Source of the DNA: an uncultured Saprospiraceae bacterium
Lineage (GTDB): Bacteria > Bacteroidota > Bacteroidia > Chitinophagales > Saprospiraceae
DNA length: 59,159 nt
Direction of reading: 5' to 3'
Assembly: GCA_937921595.1 (NCBI GenBank)
Contig: CAKZTD010000095.1
Span: 1-59,159 of the forward strand
In this document: piece by piece, positions 45,243 through 54,468 of the stretch
How positions within the stretch are numbered: the first letter of the stretch is position 1
Layout of the letters: each line of letters starts with the position of its first letter
Made by a program: the position numbers and the translations under genes
Notes under the pieces: generated by a model
What the model saw: the letters and a program-made list of their open reading frames with translations, nothing else
Told to the model about the DNA's origin: nothing
The model's database searches: none

Positions 45243-48200
45243 TTAGTCGATTTTAACGATTTTTTCAAGGATGCTTACCTCACTATTTATGATACGTAAA
45301 AAATAATTGCCACTTGGGTAATCAAAGAGAGAAAGTGTACCTACATAATCATCATTGTATTTTCCAATTGTCCTTGTTTGAATCAATCTTCCGTTGATGT
45401 CAAAGATTTCAAAATTTAATAAAGGGTCGCTTATCTGAAGGTTTGAAACGATCACTTTGAAAACGCCTTCCGTTGGATTAGGCATCACTTTTACAACAAC
45501 ATTTTGATCATTTACAACATGGACACCAGTTACAAAATTAACGGTTACAGATTCAGTGTAATCACAAACTCCATTTGCAGCAAGCACTGAAACCTCATAA
45601 AAACCTGGGATAAGATTTTCAAAAAGAGGTTCATTTTGATAAGTTGCTCCTCCATCAATACTGTATTGAAATGGTCCCATGCCATTTGAAGCAGTAATCA
45701 TGATACTTCCATCTGCAACTGTTTCTCCGGTAGCGTTTTCAATAACAACATCAGCAGTCAATACGCAAGCTCCTGATGGGCAAAACTCTTCAACAGCCTC
45801 TGATCCAAAATTTCCATTATTATTTATAAGTTCTTCCCCTTCATTATTAAATATCTGAAAACTTCCATCTCCAAAACCACAACAAATACCATCTCCATAA
45901 GAATCTGTCACAGTCAAAGTGTAACAATCATCGACATTCAAACAAATGATTTGACTAATTGTAGTTTCTTCTTCGCTAAATCCACCAGAAGCAATATTTT
46001 GTCCTTGCTCATTCGTGATGCTCCATCCAGATTCTTCAGGGTATTGATCAGTTGTAAAAACTAGCGTTACAAATTCTCCTTGGTTCATTACTTCCACTTC
46101 AACACTTGAAGAGTTGTCGGCTGTTACATCATCCGTAATTCCATTAATTGTAAGGATAGAAAATTCTATAATATTGATTCCATCCATAATTCCGGTTCCT
46201 ACCAAATAAGTAATTTGATCCTCTTCTGTAAAAGGTATGGTTCCAGAATAATCAATGGTATCCACAATCATCCCGTTGACTGTAACTTGGATCGTCGCAT
46301 TTGTGATATCCGCAAAACCAGCATTGGTCAAAGTAAGTGTTGTTGGAATCAATTCTTCGCAACTATTTGCACTTGCTTCACCATGAAGTGATCCGTTGAT
46401 TGAAATCAATTTAGAAATCACAACGGATAATGTATCGTTATTAGAATTTTCATCGATTGGGTGATTCACATAAATCTTCACTTCATAATCACCTGCAGCT
46501 GACATGTCTATCGGAGTCGTAAATTGGTAGGTCAAAGAAGAATCTGGTTCTAAAGAATTTGCAATCATCGTGGTGGCAATTAAATTATCATCTACGATCA
46601 ATCCTAATTCGAAATCAATCATAGCATTCAAACCTGTATTTGTAAAATTAGCGGTTACTAATTCATTGGCTCCAAGTGCATCTGAGGTCATTGGTTCAAT
46701 AACAGAACGTGCTGCTAAATCAAAAGTATCTTTGGTCAATTGGAAAGCAACAATTCTGGTCTCCACATCATTTGCACCTGCATATTCTGTCGTGAACCAA
46801 AATTTATTATCTCCTAATGGAGAAACAGAAAGTTGTGAGTAATCACCAAATCGACCTCCAGAATTAATGGTAGAACCTCCATCAATGACGTTAACTTCTT
46901 CCACTGTCATTTCTCCCAATGGATCGGTCTCATATCTTCCTGTAAAACGAATCCCAACGTAAGAATCAGCACTTGAGATATTATAAGCCATCCCAATAGC
47001 ACCGTTTCCATCCATTGCAATGGATCCCATATATCGATCAAATCCATCGTTAGGTGCAAAAGTTCCTTCCTGGTAAAGTTCCCAATCTGTGGTGGCTGTT
47101 CGCCTTAATTCAACCCATCTAATTCCAGAAACATTCTGGCCATCTGTTGCATCGGTGATAAAATTAAAAACCATTGATTCATGAGTTCCAAAATTTCTAA
47201 GGTGTGGAATATTCATAATCACTTCTGGAATTGCATCTAATCCATTGCCACCTAATTGAGGGGCACAAGCAAAACCAACTCCAGTAGCAGAACAAGGATA
47301 AGAATCGAAAGGTGTTGTGAGTATCGAAGTTTGATCAACGGTTGTATTATTTGGCGTATCAAAATCAAGATTAAAGGCATAAATTTCAATCTGATCCTGA
47401 GCTGGTCCACCTGGCCATGAGCTATCATTTATAGCTACAGTTATTGGCCGATTATCATAAGGCATATTGGTCCCATTCCAATCCGCTGGTGTCGTTACAT
47501 AAAAACCAGCTTCTGTTCCATTATTTCCATTTACCGCAACACGAATCATACTGACGTTATCTTCTCCTGCGTATAAGGCTTGGATATCTAAAAAGTATTG
47601 GTGTAAAGTCCCAGCACCTTCTTCATTTGTTGTTACCACTAAAGCTTCTGGTGTGATGGAATATTTTGGATAATCAGGAAAATTAGGTGTTGAAAAGGAG
47701 TAAGCATTATATGCACCTAATGGATCATTTGTTTCACTCACTGCAATCAATAAATTAGCAGGATCAGTAAATTCTGTAATCACCCATTTATCTGCATTTT
47801 CATCATATAAAACGATTGGATCACCTGCTGATTGCGAACCAAATTCTGTCCATAAAGTGTTCATCGCAAATGATTGAACTAAGTTTCCTTCTAAGTCATA
47901 AACACCAACAGTTGTTACGTTTATTGCTTGAACAAAATATTCATTACTAACATCACCAGTTGGATCATGAGGTGCACCGAAACCGCCTAGACCTTCAACA
48001 TTTACCAATGGTTCTACTCCCGTTGCGTCCAAACTTCTTGATGTATTGAAGCCAGTTTGTCGGATAGGATCTGGCCCTTGATGTTCTAAATCCGCATGAA
48101 CAGATTTCCCACCAGGCTTTCTACCTTTAAAATTATCAGGTACTTTTTTAAGTCTTCGAGATGCCGCTTTTTTCTCTTTAGTCGTGGATGGTTTTTGAGC

Positions 48201-48350
48201 TAAGTCCCTAATTTGTTTAGATTTTCCTAGAAACTTTGCAGTTGTACCTGTCACTTCTATATTATCAATTTGCTGAGTAACACTTTGGGCCTGTCCGCAT
48301 ATAAATATTCCAACAGCAAAAGTCAATACTAATATTAATTTCTTCATCAT
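45243..48350 (-). CDS. T9SS type A-sorted secreted protein with CARDB-like and SprB-like domains
   Basis: The 1035-residue product has a signal peptide (LILVLTFAVGIFICGQAQS). A basic pro-like stretch follows, then a large N-terminal region (about 110-535) with DPTGDVSNEYFVQAIN and SLDLNGNGAIGMAYNISSAD-like blade text, probably a propeller. Two CARDB-like domains lie at about 543-750 (VTANFTNTGLNAMIDFELGL; TLTLTNAGFADITNATIQV). A segment with CYTLTVTDSYGDGICCGFGD follows at about 765-870, then a SprB-like repeat and the closing type A sorting domain (VKVMPNPTEGVFKV near 955, FEIFDINGRLIQTR, YPSGNYFLRI). Cargo with this tail passes through the T9SS and is anchored or released. An enzyme domain was not recognised. 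The terminator follows at 45164-45206. Confidence 0.9.
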   Translation of the reverse strand: MMKKLILVLTFAVGIFICGQAQSVTQQIDNIEVTGTTAKFLGKSKQIRDLAQKPSTTKEKKAASRRLKKVPDNFKGRKPGGKSVHADLEHQGPDPIRQTGFNTSRSLDATGVEPLVNVEGLGGFGAPHDPTGDVSNEYFVQAINVTTVGVYDLEGNLVQSFAMNTLWTEFGSQSAGDPIVLYDENADKWVITEFTDPANLLIAVSETNDPLGAYNAYSFSTPNFPDYPKYSITPEALVVTTNEEGAGTLHQYFLDIQALYAGEDNVSMIRVAVNGNNGTEAGFYVTTPADWNGTNMPYDNRPITVAINDSSWPGGPAQDQIEIYAFNLDFDTPNNTTVDQTSILTTPFDSYPCSATGVGFACAPQLGGNGLDAIPEVIMNIPHLRNFGTHESMVFNFITDATDGQNVSGIRWVELRRTATTDWELYQEGTFAPNDGFDRYMGSIAMDGNGAIGMAYNISSADSYVGIRFTGRYETDPLGEMTVEEVNVIDGGSTINSGGRFGDYSQLSVSPLGDNKFWFTTEYAGANDVETRIVAFQLTKDTFDLAARSVIEPMTSDALGANELVTANFTNTGLNAMIDFELGLIVDDNLIATTMIANSLEPDSSLTYQFTTPIDMSAAGDYEVKIYVNHPIDENSNNDTLSVVISKLISINGSLHGEASANSCEELIPTTLTLTNAGFADITNATIQVTVNGMIVDTIDYSGTIPFTEEDQITYLVGTGIMDGINIIEFSILTINGITDDVTADNSSSVEVEVMNQGEFVTLVFTTDQYPEESGWSITNEQGQNIASGGFSEEETTISQIICLNVDDCYTLTVTDSYGDGICCGFGDGSFQIFNNEGEELINNNGNFGSEAVEEFCPSGACVLTADVVIENATGETVADGSIMITASNGMGPFQYSIDGGATYQNEPLFENLIPGFYEVSVLAANGVCDYTESVTVNFVTGVHVVNDQNVVVKVMPNPTEGVFKVIVSNLQISDPLLNFEIFDINGRLIQTRTIGKYNDDYVGTLSLFDYPSGNYFLRIINSEVSILEKIVKID

Positions 48351-48718
48351 GATTCATTTATTTTTGACCTTAAAGTTTTATCCTATCACTTAATGTGTTC
48401 TTCATTATTATAAAATGAGAACAGTATTTTTAAATAAGTCGGTTCGAAATTAAACATCCCCTATTCGAATTTTAGGTTTATTATTGAAATTGTCGGGAAC
48501 CGTCCATTGAAGTATAAAAAATCAATATCAGCCAATTACATAGTACCAAAGAGTATTGACTCAGATATTCAAAATACATAAAAGAATAGCATTTTATTAT
48601 CGTAAATCTCATTCTTTTAGGTTATTAGAAAAACTATCTCAAAAACACTCCCTTTAAAAAAGGTACCTTAGAGTTTAATCATCTCTTTTACTTATTGAAT
48701 TTATTCAAAAACAAAAAA
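48351..48718. other. Divergent promoter region between the T9SS protein and GH130
   Basis: About 370 AT-rich bases separate two divergent genes. One weak inverted repeat (TGTTCT at 48396-48401 and AGAACA at 48418-48423) was noticed. No coding frame, terminator or clear promoter box was recognised. Confidence 0.4.
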
Positions 48719-49867
48719 ATGACAAAGCCTATTTATTCGATCATTCTATTAGCAATTTTAATTTACGGATGTAAAAATGAATCATTGGACAAGAACCAAT
48801 CTCAAGAACATCTCAATTCTTGGGCCTTCACCAGTTTTGTAAAAGTCGACAGCATCAATCCAATTTTAAGGCCAATGAAAAGTCTGAATTTCGAATGCCC
48901 AATAACAAAAGAGCAAAGAAATTGGGAAGAAAGAAATGTTTTAAATCCTTCAGCGATTGTAAAAGGTGATGAAGTTTATTTATTTTATAGAGCACAAGAT
49001 TCAAGTGGTACATCTCGAATTGGACTTGCCATTAGTTCTGATGGACTTCATTTTAAAAAACAAGAAAAACCTGTGTTTTATCCTGACAACGATTCTATGA
49101 AAAAATATGAATGGAATTATAAGAAGATGAACAATGAATCCAAATTAGAAGATTGTAAAACCTGTTATTTTGACGGTGTTGAAGATCCACGTATCGTTGA
49201 AAGCGAAGATGGAACTTACATCATGACCTATACCGCTTATGATGGAAAAACTGCTCGACTAGCTGTTGCTTCCTCTAAAGATTTAACAACATGGACGAAA
49301 CATGGACTGGTCTTGAAAGAGGAGAAATATAAAGACCATTGGTCAAAATCTGGAGCTATTGTAGTAACATTAAAAGGGAGTAAAAATGTCGCTAAAAAAA
49401 TAGATGGAAAGTATTGGATGTATTTTGGAGACACTAATTTATTTATGGCTACTTCAGAAGATTTGATAAATTGGGAGGTTTGTAAAAATAAAGAAAACAA
49501 TAAAATGATATCCGTCCTGCATCCTCGAAACGGGTATTTTGATAGTCGGCTTGTTGAACCGGGGCCTTTTGCTTTATATAAAGAGCAAGGAATTTTATTA
49601 ATATACAACGGAAGCAATGCTGCTAATTTCAATGACTCAAATTTACCTAAATTTACCTACGCTGCTGGTCAAGCACTTTTTGATAAAGACGAACCTTATA
49701 AGTTAATTGATCGAACAGAAAAATACTTCATACATCCTGATAAAGATTACGAGAAAATCGGTGAAGTCAACGAAGTTTGTTTTGTCGAAGGCTTAGTCAA
49801 GTTCCAAAGCAAATGGCTCCTTTATTATGGAACAGCAGATTCAAAAATAGCGGTAGCTGTCCATTAA
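48719..49867 (+). CDS. GH130-like glycosidase/phosphorylase lipoprotein
   Basis: The ATG at 48719 gives a lipoprotein signal (KPIYSIILLAILIYGC); an in-frame ATG eight codons upstream is less good. The product is about 382 residues. It has the five-bladed-propeller text of GH130: NPSAIVKGDEVYLFYRAQDS near 80-100, GLAISSDGLHF, VEDPRIVESEDGTYIMTYTAYDG near 145-170, WMYFGDTNLF and the end CFVEGLVKFQSKWLLYYGTADS. GH130 enzymes cleave or phosphorolyse beta-mannosides; an exported lipoprotein is more likely a hydrolase, because phosphorylases work in the cytoplasm. The subfamily is not settled. It is followed at 58 bases by a lipoprotein gene on the same strand. Confidence 0.85.
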   Translation: MTKPIYSIILLAILIYGCKNESLDKNQSQEHLNSWAFTSFVKVDSINPILRPMKSLNFECPITKEQRNWEERNVLNPSAIVKGDEVYLFYRAQDSSGTSRIGLAISSDGLHFKKQEKPVFYPDNDSMKKYEWNYKKMNNESKLEDCKTCYFDGVEDPRIVESEDGTYIMTYTAYDGKTARLAVASSKDLTTWTKHGLVLKEEKYKDHWSKSGAIVVTLKGSKNVAKKIDGKYWMYFGDTNLFMATSEDLINWEVCKNKENNKMISVLHPRNGYFDSRLVEPGPFALYKEQGILLIYNGSNAANFNDSNLPKFTYAAGQALFDKDEPYKLIDRTEKYFIHPDKDYEKIGEVNEVCFVEGLVKFQSKWLLYYGTADSKIAVAVH

Positions 49868-49925
49868 TATTAATCACTATACCCACTATACTCAACAAAT
49901 AACAAAACGAAAATCAATAATTATC

Positions 49926-51032
49926 ATGCGATCAAACCCTGAAAGTTTTATCCTAGTCCTTACTTTATTTTTAGTCATTTCACATTGTAGCAGCACCAAT
50001 CAACTTAGCAATTCAAGTCCTGAAGATCAGTTTAATAGTTCATTAAAAAAAATGCAAAAAGGCAGAAATAATGAAAAGGCAAAACAATTATTAAACTCCT
50101 CTTTGCTTAGGTTTACAGATTTGGAATTGACCAAATTAGATACCCTTTCTTCTCAAGATCCATTTGAAAAAAAAGAAGCTGAGTTCGATATTAGAAATGG
50201 ATTAAACAAAAAATATGGAGCAGCACTTGCCTATTTAGATTCTCCCTCAAAAGAAAAACATAAAACACTTCATTCAAAATTTACAACATTTAAAAATGAA
50301 TTTCAAAATGAATTATTTGAAACGGGGCAAAGGAAATTAAATGAAGCCCTTGTTGAGAATGATAAAACAAAATCAAAAAGAGCTTATCAGCTGTTAAAAA
50401 AATCATCAAATGCTGGATTAACAAACGAAAAACTTGACTCACTTATTGATCAGAGTTTGAATTTTTCAAGGCTTCATTATAATGTAACAATCTCTGCAGC
50501 AAATGCAAAATACAGAACATTAATAAAAGAAGAATTCAGAAAAATATCTTCAACTAATCGAGGTCTTAAAAAGATAACGTTTGAATCGGAAAAATTAAAT
50601 TCTATTGATTGCAATATTGAAATAAATTTTGCTCCGCTTTCAATTGTTGATGATTTTAAACGACAATCCCAAAATTTCCGAAAACAAGTTACTACAGGTT
50701 ACAGAACGGTCAGGAATGGAGATAGTACAAGAGAAGAACCTGTCATAGAAACAGTTTCAGGAACGGTAATACAAAGTACAACGATAAAAATAGCAAGGTG
50801 GGATGTTCAGATAAATGCAAATTCTAATTCTAATCATTGCGATTTAGTAAACAAGATTTTTAATGAACAAATAGATTTGAAATCGACAGAGATCAAAACC
50901 CAAGGTGACAGAAGGGCAATTCCGAATGAATACTTTAGTTATGTATCAGAACAATTTTTAAGTGAAAGAGAAATAGCAGAGGTGCTAATTGAAAGAATAT
51001 ATAATCAAATTGAATTTAGTTATTTCAAATAA
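49926..51032 (+). CDS. Lipoprotein of unknown function
   Basis: The 368-residue product has a lipoprotein signal (FILVLTLFLVISHC). The remainder is charged and largely helical, with many K/E/N residues (MQKGRNNEKAKQLLNSSLLRF, RKLNEALVENDKTKSKRAYQLLKK), suggesting TPR-like helices. The C-terminal half has SAANAKYRTLIKEEFRKISS and ATTGYRTVRNGDSTREEPVIE-like text with beta character. No family was recognised. It lies 58 bases after the GH130 gene and ends before the bidirectional terminator, so it may be an operon partner of GH130. Confidence 0.65.
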   Translation: MRSNPESFILVLTLFLVISHCSSTNQLSNSSPEDQFNSSLKKMQKGRNNEKAKQLLNSSLLRFTDLELTKLDTLSSQDPFEKKEAEFDIRNGLNKKYGAALAYLDSPSKEKHKTLHSKFTTFKNEFQNELFETGQRKLNEALVENDKTKSKRAYQLLKKSSNAGLTNEKLDSLIDQSLNFSRLHYNVTISAANAKYRTLIKEEFRKISSTNRGLKKITFESEKLNSIDCNIEINFAPLSIVDDFKRQSQNFRKQVTTGYRTVRNGDSTREEPVIETVSGTVIQSTTIKIARWDVQINANSNSNHCDLVNKIFNEQIDLKSTEIKTQGDRRAIPNEYFSYVSEQFLSEREIAEVLIERIYNQIEFSYFK

Positions 51033-51077
51033 AAAACGCTGATCTTATTAAAGACCTAGATTCGAAAAGGGTTTAAA

Positions 51078-51113
51078 GAAATGCCACCAATTCATATAAA
51101 TTGGTGGCATTTC
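51078..51113. terminator. Bidirectional rho-independent terminator
   Basis: GAAATGCCACCAATT and AATTGGTGGCATTTC form a perfect 15-base stem with a 6-base loop. T-rich sequence follows on the plus strand (TTTT after TTTC) and A/T-rich sequence flanks the other side. It lies between the ends of two convergent genes at 51032 and 51125 and can serve both. Confidence 0.85.
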
Positions 51114-51124
51114 TTTTCACTCCC

Positions 51125-51778
51125 CTAGCCTTTTAAAACATCTTTCTCAAAATTCAAATCTGTATAATTCCGAATAAATTTCCGGACTCCAGGAATCGCT
51201 GAAAATTCAGCTTCTTGATGAGTAGTAGTCACTATAATCATTTCACAACCTGCATTGGCCGCAGCTTTTGCTCCAGTTGGTGTATCCTCAAAAACAAGAC
51301 AATCCCTTGGAGTTAAGCTCAATTGGTCACATATTTTTTCGTAAATCTCCGGATGAGGTTTGCCATGAGTGACGCTATCCGAATGCAAAATGGGATCGAA
51401 ATAATGCCTTAAATCTAGATGATCTAAAACGAAATTTACATTATCTGGCGGAGCCGCTGACCCTATTGCTAAAGGAATTTTCAAATCTCGAATTTGATCC
51501 AAAACCACAGGTAATCCATCGATGAGTTTTAACTCTGGCTTATAGATTCTACGGTATTCAATTTCTTTTTCTTGTGAGATCTGAATACGTTCTTCTGATG
51601 AATATTTATCTCCAAAAATTCTTTCCAAAATCTCTACATTTACACCATGTACTTTTTGGTGTACTTCTTCGATCGACCAATCGAGCCCTAGCTCTTTTAG
51701 TTTTCGTTGCCAAGCTCTATGGTGAATCATCATATTGTCCACCATCGTACCATCCATGTCAAAAATTATCCCTTTCAT
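51125..51778 (-). CDS. HAD-family sugar phosphatase / beta-phosphoglucomutase-like
   Basis: The 217-residue product has HAD motif I (DMDGTMVDN, first Asp at about residue 7), motif II (AIGSAAPPD near 105), the lysine in HGKPHPEIYE near 139-148 and motif III (CLVFEDTPTGAKAAANAG near 160-177). The cap lies after motif I, as in beta-phosphoglucomutase and related phosphatases. Its ATG overlaps the AraD stop by four bases, so it is translationally coupled. In this operon it may clear sugar phosphates that build up or act on a pentose phosphate; this is inference. Confidence 0.88.
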   Translation of the reverse strand: MKGIIFDMDGTMVDNMMIHHRAWQRKLKELGLDWSIEEVHQKVHGVNVEILERIFGDKYSSEERIQISQEKEIEYRRIYKPELKLIDGLPVVLDQIRDLKIPLAIGSAAPPDNVNFVLDHLDLRHYFDPILHSDSVTHGKPHPEIYEKICDQLSLTPRDCLVFEDTPTGAKAAANAGCEMIIVTTTHQEAEFSAIPGVRKFIRNYTDLNFEKDVLKG

Positions 51779-52476
51779 TCTTGTCCGTAATATGCATTTG
51801 CTCCATTTTTTCGATCGTAATGCTTTTTTATTAAAGCATCTTTTAATCTTGGAGCCTGCGGGTTTATTTGTAAGGCAAGGTAAGCCATCTTTGCTAATTC
51901 CTCTAATAATTTGGAATTAAAAACTGCTTTTTTTGCATCCTTTCCCCAAGTGAATGGCCCATGATTTCCAATCAATATCATTTCAACTTCCTTGGGATCT
52001 AAATTTCTCTTTTTAAAGCATTCTTCTATTTGCAATCCTGTATTGTATTCGTAATTTCCTTCAATTAATTCATCTGACATTGGTGCTGCACAGGGTATGT
52101 CTTGTGTCAAGTAATCGGCATGAGTGGTTCCCATTATCGGAATGTCTTTTTGGGCTTGGGCCCATGAAACAGAATAGGTAGAATGAGTATGGCAAATCCC
52201 TCCAATATTATCCCAAGTTTTGTATAAAAATGCATGGGTTTGTGTATCGGATGATGGCCGCATTTCTCCCTCGATGATCTTGTTTTCAAAATCCATGATA
52301 ACCATATCTTTTACTTTTAATTCCTCGTACGGAACACCACTTGGTTTGATTGCAAATACGCCAAGATCTCTGTCTGCTTCACTTACATTACCAAAAGTAT
52401 AAATCACTAAATCAAGTTTTGGCAATTGCATATTTGCTTCGTAGCAAGACTGTTTTAGACTATGGTATTTTGACAT
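51775..52476 (-). CDS. araD: L-ribulose-5-phosphate 4-epimerase
   Basis: The 233-residue product is a class II aldolase-fold epimerase: GNVSEADRDLGVFAIKPSGV, the zinc-histidine segment GGICHTHSTYSVSWAQAQKD near 90-110 (HTH ligands), GTTHADYL, and IGNHGPFTWGKDAKKAVFNS near 165-185 with the third histidine. It converts L-ribulose 5-phosphate to D-xylulose 5-phosphate. It begins 41 bases after the AraB gene and overlaps the HAD gene. AraA (L-arabinose isomerase) is not in the window; the next upstream gene is divergent. Confidence 0.93.
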   Translation of the reverse strand: MSKYHSLKQSCYEANMQLPKLDLVIYTFGNVSEADRDLGVFAIKPSGVPYEELKVKDMVIMDFENKIIEGEMRPSSDTQTHAFLYKTWDNIGGICHTHSTYSVSWAQAQKDIPIMGTTHADYLTQDIPCAAPMSDELIEGNYEYNTGLQIEECFKKRNLDPKEVEMILIGNHGPFTWGKDAKKAVFNSKLLEELAKMAYLALQINPQAPRLKDALIKKHYDRKNGANAYYGQE

Positions 52477-52517
52477 ATTTGTGTTTTAAAATAAAAAAGA
52501 ATCTCCATCATCATCTA

Positions 52518-54176
52518 CTAAAAACCTCCCTCAACAAAAGCCCCTAGTGCTTTATATTTTTGAAATTGCTTATTATAATATTCAACATTTTCGGTTTGAG
52601 GATGGTACGTTTTTTCGAAACCGTTGCCCATAGCATTTATTGCTTGATTTAGATTTTCATAAATTCCAGCAGCCGTGGCCGCATACATGGCAGCACCTAA
52701 AGCTGGAGCTTGTTCTGCGTTTGTGATTTGAATAGGGCGATCCAAAACATCAGCCAAAGTCTGCATAATGAATGGAGATTTTTTAGCGACTCCTCCGATA
52801 CCTACTACCGCATTTATTTTTACACCTTCTTCTTCGAAACGTTCGACAATCATTTTCGAACCGAAACAAATGGATTCTACCAAAGCTCTGAAAATCGCTG
52901 GTGCTTTGGTTCCAAGGTTTAAATTAATGATGCCAGCTTTTAGATTTTGATCAGCATCTGGGGTTCTTCGTCCATTGATCCAATCCATAGCAATGGGCAT
53001 ACTTTCCGCAATTGAAATTGCTGCTGCTTGCTCTGATAATTTATCGATCATTTGATCTTTCGCCTTTCCTATATCTTCTTTTGAAAAAGAAGAATTATCA
53101 ACTAATAAATGATCCAGTGGCCAACAAAGTACGTCTTTAAACCAAGCTAACAAATCACCAAAAGCAGATTGTCCTGCTTCTAGACCAATCATTCCTGGAA
53201 TGACGGAGCCATCGACTTGACCACAAATTCCTTTCACTGTTTTGTCTCCAATTACAGCAGGTGTCGACACAATGATATCACAAGTAGATGTACCCATCAC
53301 CCTTACCAAAGTGTTTTCCTTCACCTCCGCTCCGACTGCTCCAGCATGTGCGTCAAACGTTCCAACGGCTATGATCGTATCTTCTGATAGTCCTAATTTT
53401 GCGGCCCAAGTTGATGACAACTTTCCAGCAACTTGATCAGAAGTGAAGGTTTCTTCGTACAATCTACTTTTTAAATCTGGAAAATCTGGATGCAATTCTT
53501 TTAAAAAATCATCTTCAGGTAAGCCATTCCATTTAGGATGCCACATGGCTTTATGACCAGCAGCACATCGGCTTCTTTTAAAACTTTTCAAATCGGTTTC
53601 TCCAATTAAAAGATAGGTCATCAAATCGCAGTGCTCCATCCAACTGTAAGCTTCTTTTCTGACCTGTTCATCCTTTCTAATCACATGAAGGATTTTTGCC
53701 CAAAACCATTCGGAAGAATAGATTCCTCCTTCGTATTTTGTAAAATCTTTTCCTCCCCAAGTACGAGCCAATAAGTTGATCTCTTCAGCCTCTTTAATTG
53801 CAGAGTGATCTTTCCACAATACCATCATTGCGTTTGGATTATTTTCAAAACCATCTTTAAAACATAATGGTTGTCCAACTTCATCCACCGCAATAGGTGA
53901 TGAACCGGTAGTGTCTACGCAAATCCCCTTTACATCATTTGGCGAAACTTTGGACTGCTCCATAACAGAACAAATCGTTGCTTCAATTCCTTCTAAATGA
54001 TCGAGTGGATGTTGCCGATATTGATTAATCGTTGAATTGCAATATTCCCCTACTTTCCATCGCTCATACCAATGAACATGGCTAGCGATTGTTTTTCCAT
54101 TTTCAGCATTGACCAAAACAGCTCTCACTGAATCGGTTCCGAAATCTAGTCCAATAACATGAGGCTCTTGATTCAT
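52518..54176 (-). CDS. araB: Ribulokinase
   Basis: The 552-residue product is a FGGY-family kinase of the AraB type: GLDFGTDSVRAVLVNAENGK near 9-28, GICVDTTGSSPIAVDE near 85-100, the conserved EGGIYSSEWFWAKILHV and FKRSRCAAGHKAMWHP blocks, AVGTFDAHAGAVGAEV near 275-290, RVMGTSTCDI and the C-terminal GIGGVAKKSPFIMQTLADVL. These details separate AraB from xylulokinase. It phosphorylates L-ribulose with ATP and leads the AraB-AraD-HAD operon. The length is normal. Confidence 0.94.
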   Translation of the reverse strand: MNQEPHVIGLDFGTDSVRAVLVNAENGKTIASHVHWYERWKVGEYCNSTINQYRQHPLDHLEGIEATICSVMEQSKVSPNDVKGICVDTTGSSPIAVDEVGQPLCFKDGFENNPNAMMVLWKDHSAIKEAEEINLLARTWGGKDFTKYEGGIYSSEWFWAKILHVIRKDEQVRKEAYSWMEHCDLMTYLLIGETDLKSFKRSRCAAGHKAMWHPKWNGLPEDDFLKELHPDFPDLKSRLYEETFTSDQVAGKLSSTWAAKLGLSEDTIIAVGTFDAHAGAVGAEVKENTLVRVMGTSTCDIIVSTPAVIGDKTVKGICGQVDGSVIPGMIGLEAGQSAFGDLLAWFKDVLCWPLDHLLVDNSSFSKEDIGKAKDQMIDKLSEQAAAISIAESMPIAMDWINGRRTPDADQNLKAGIINLNLGTKAPAIFRALVESICFGSKMIVERFEEEGVKINAVVGIGGVAKKSPFIMQTLADVLDRPIQITNAEQAPALGAAMYAATAAGIYENLNQAINAMGNGFEKTYHPQTENVEYYNKQFQKYKALGAFVEGGF

Positions 54177-54237
54177 GTTTTAAAGTTACTCAAACTTTAA
54201 AATTCTCAAAAGGAATTGTTTTAATTTTGGAAATGAA

Positions 54238-54303
54238 ATGAGTAAAACCCTTCCTCTAATTCTTCTGACCACTTTCTTTTTAGCATTACAAACTGCAATG
54301 TAG
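54238..54303 (+). other. Short signal-peptide-like reading frame (possible remnant)
   Basis: A 21-codon frame encodes MSKTLPLILLTTFFLALQTA plus one residue before TAG. It looks like a signal peptide without a following protein. It may be a remnant of a secreted protein gene or chance; no ribosome binding site stands out. Confidence 0.2.
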
Positions 54304-54361
54304 TAGAAATGTAATGCTTACCCTCCAATACCAATTTTGAAATAAAAGAAATATTAGTTAT

Positions 54362-54379
54362 ATCACCTATTAGGGTGAT
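54362..54379. promoter_or_regulatory. Inverted repeat before the histidine kinase gene
   Basis: ATCACC and GGTGAT are perfect 6-base arms around TATTAG. It lies about 90 bases upstream of the kinase ATG, and a TACTTTTTG box (one T longer than the consensus) ends at 54399. It could be an operator of the kinase promoter. Confidence 0.35.
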
Positions 54380-54468
54380 TTTTTAGTCATTACTTTTTGT
54401 GAAATTTGCCGTTTAAAAATTAAGCCTAAGGAATTATTATTGTATTTTTAGAAAAATCTAAAATATAT

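Noticed and set aside
48396-48423. TGTTCT...AGAACA inverted repeat as an operator
   Set aside because: The arms are only six bases plus a bulged extension, and there is no promoter box at a meaningful distance.
48425-48445. GGTTCGAA as a tRNA T-loop
   Set aside because: No acceptor stem, anticodon arm or CCA-type end can be folded around it; no tRNA was found in the window.
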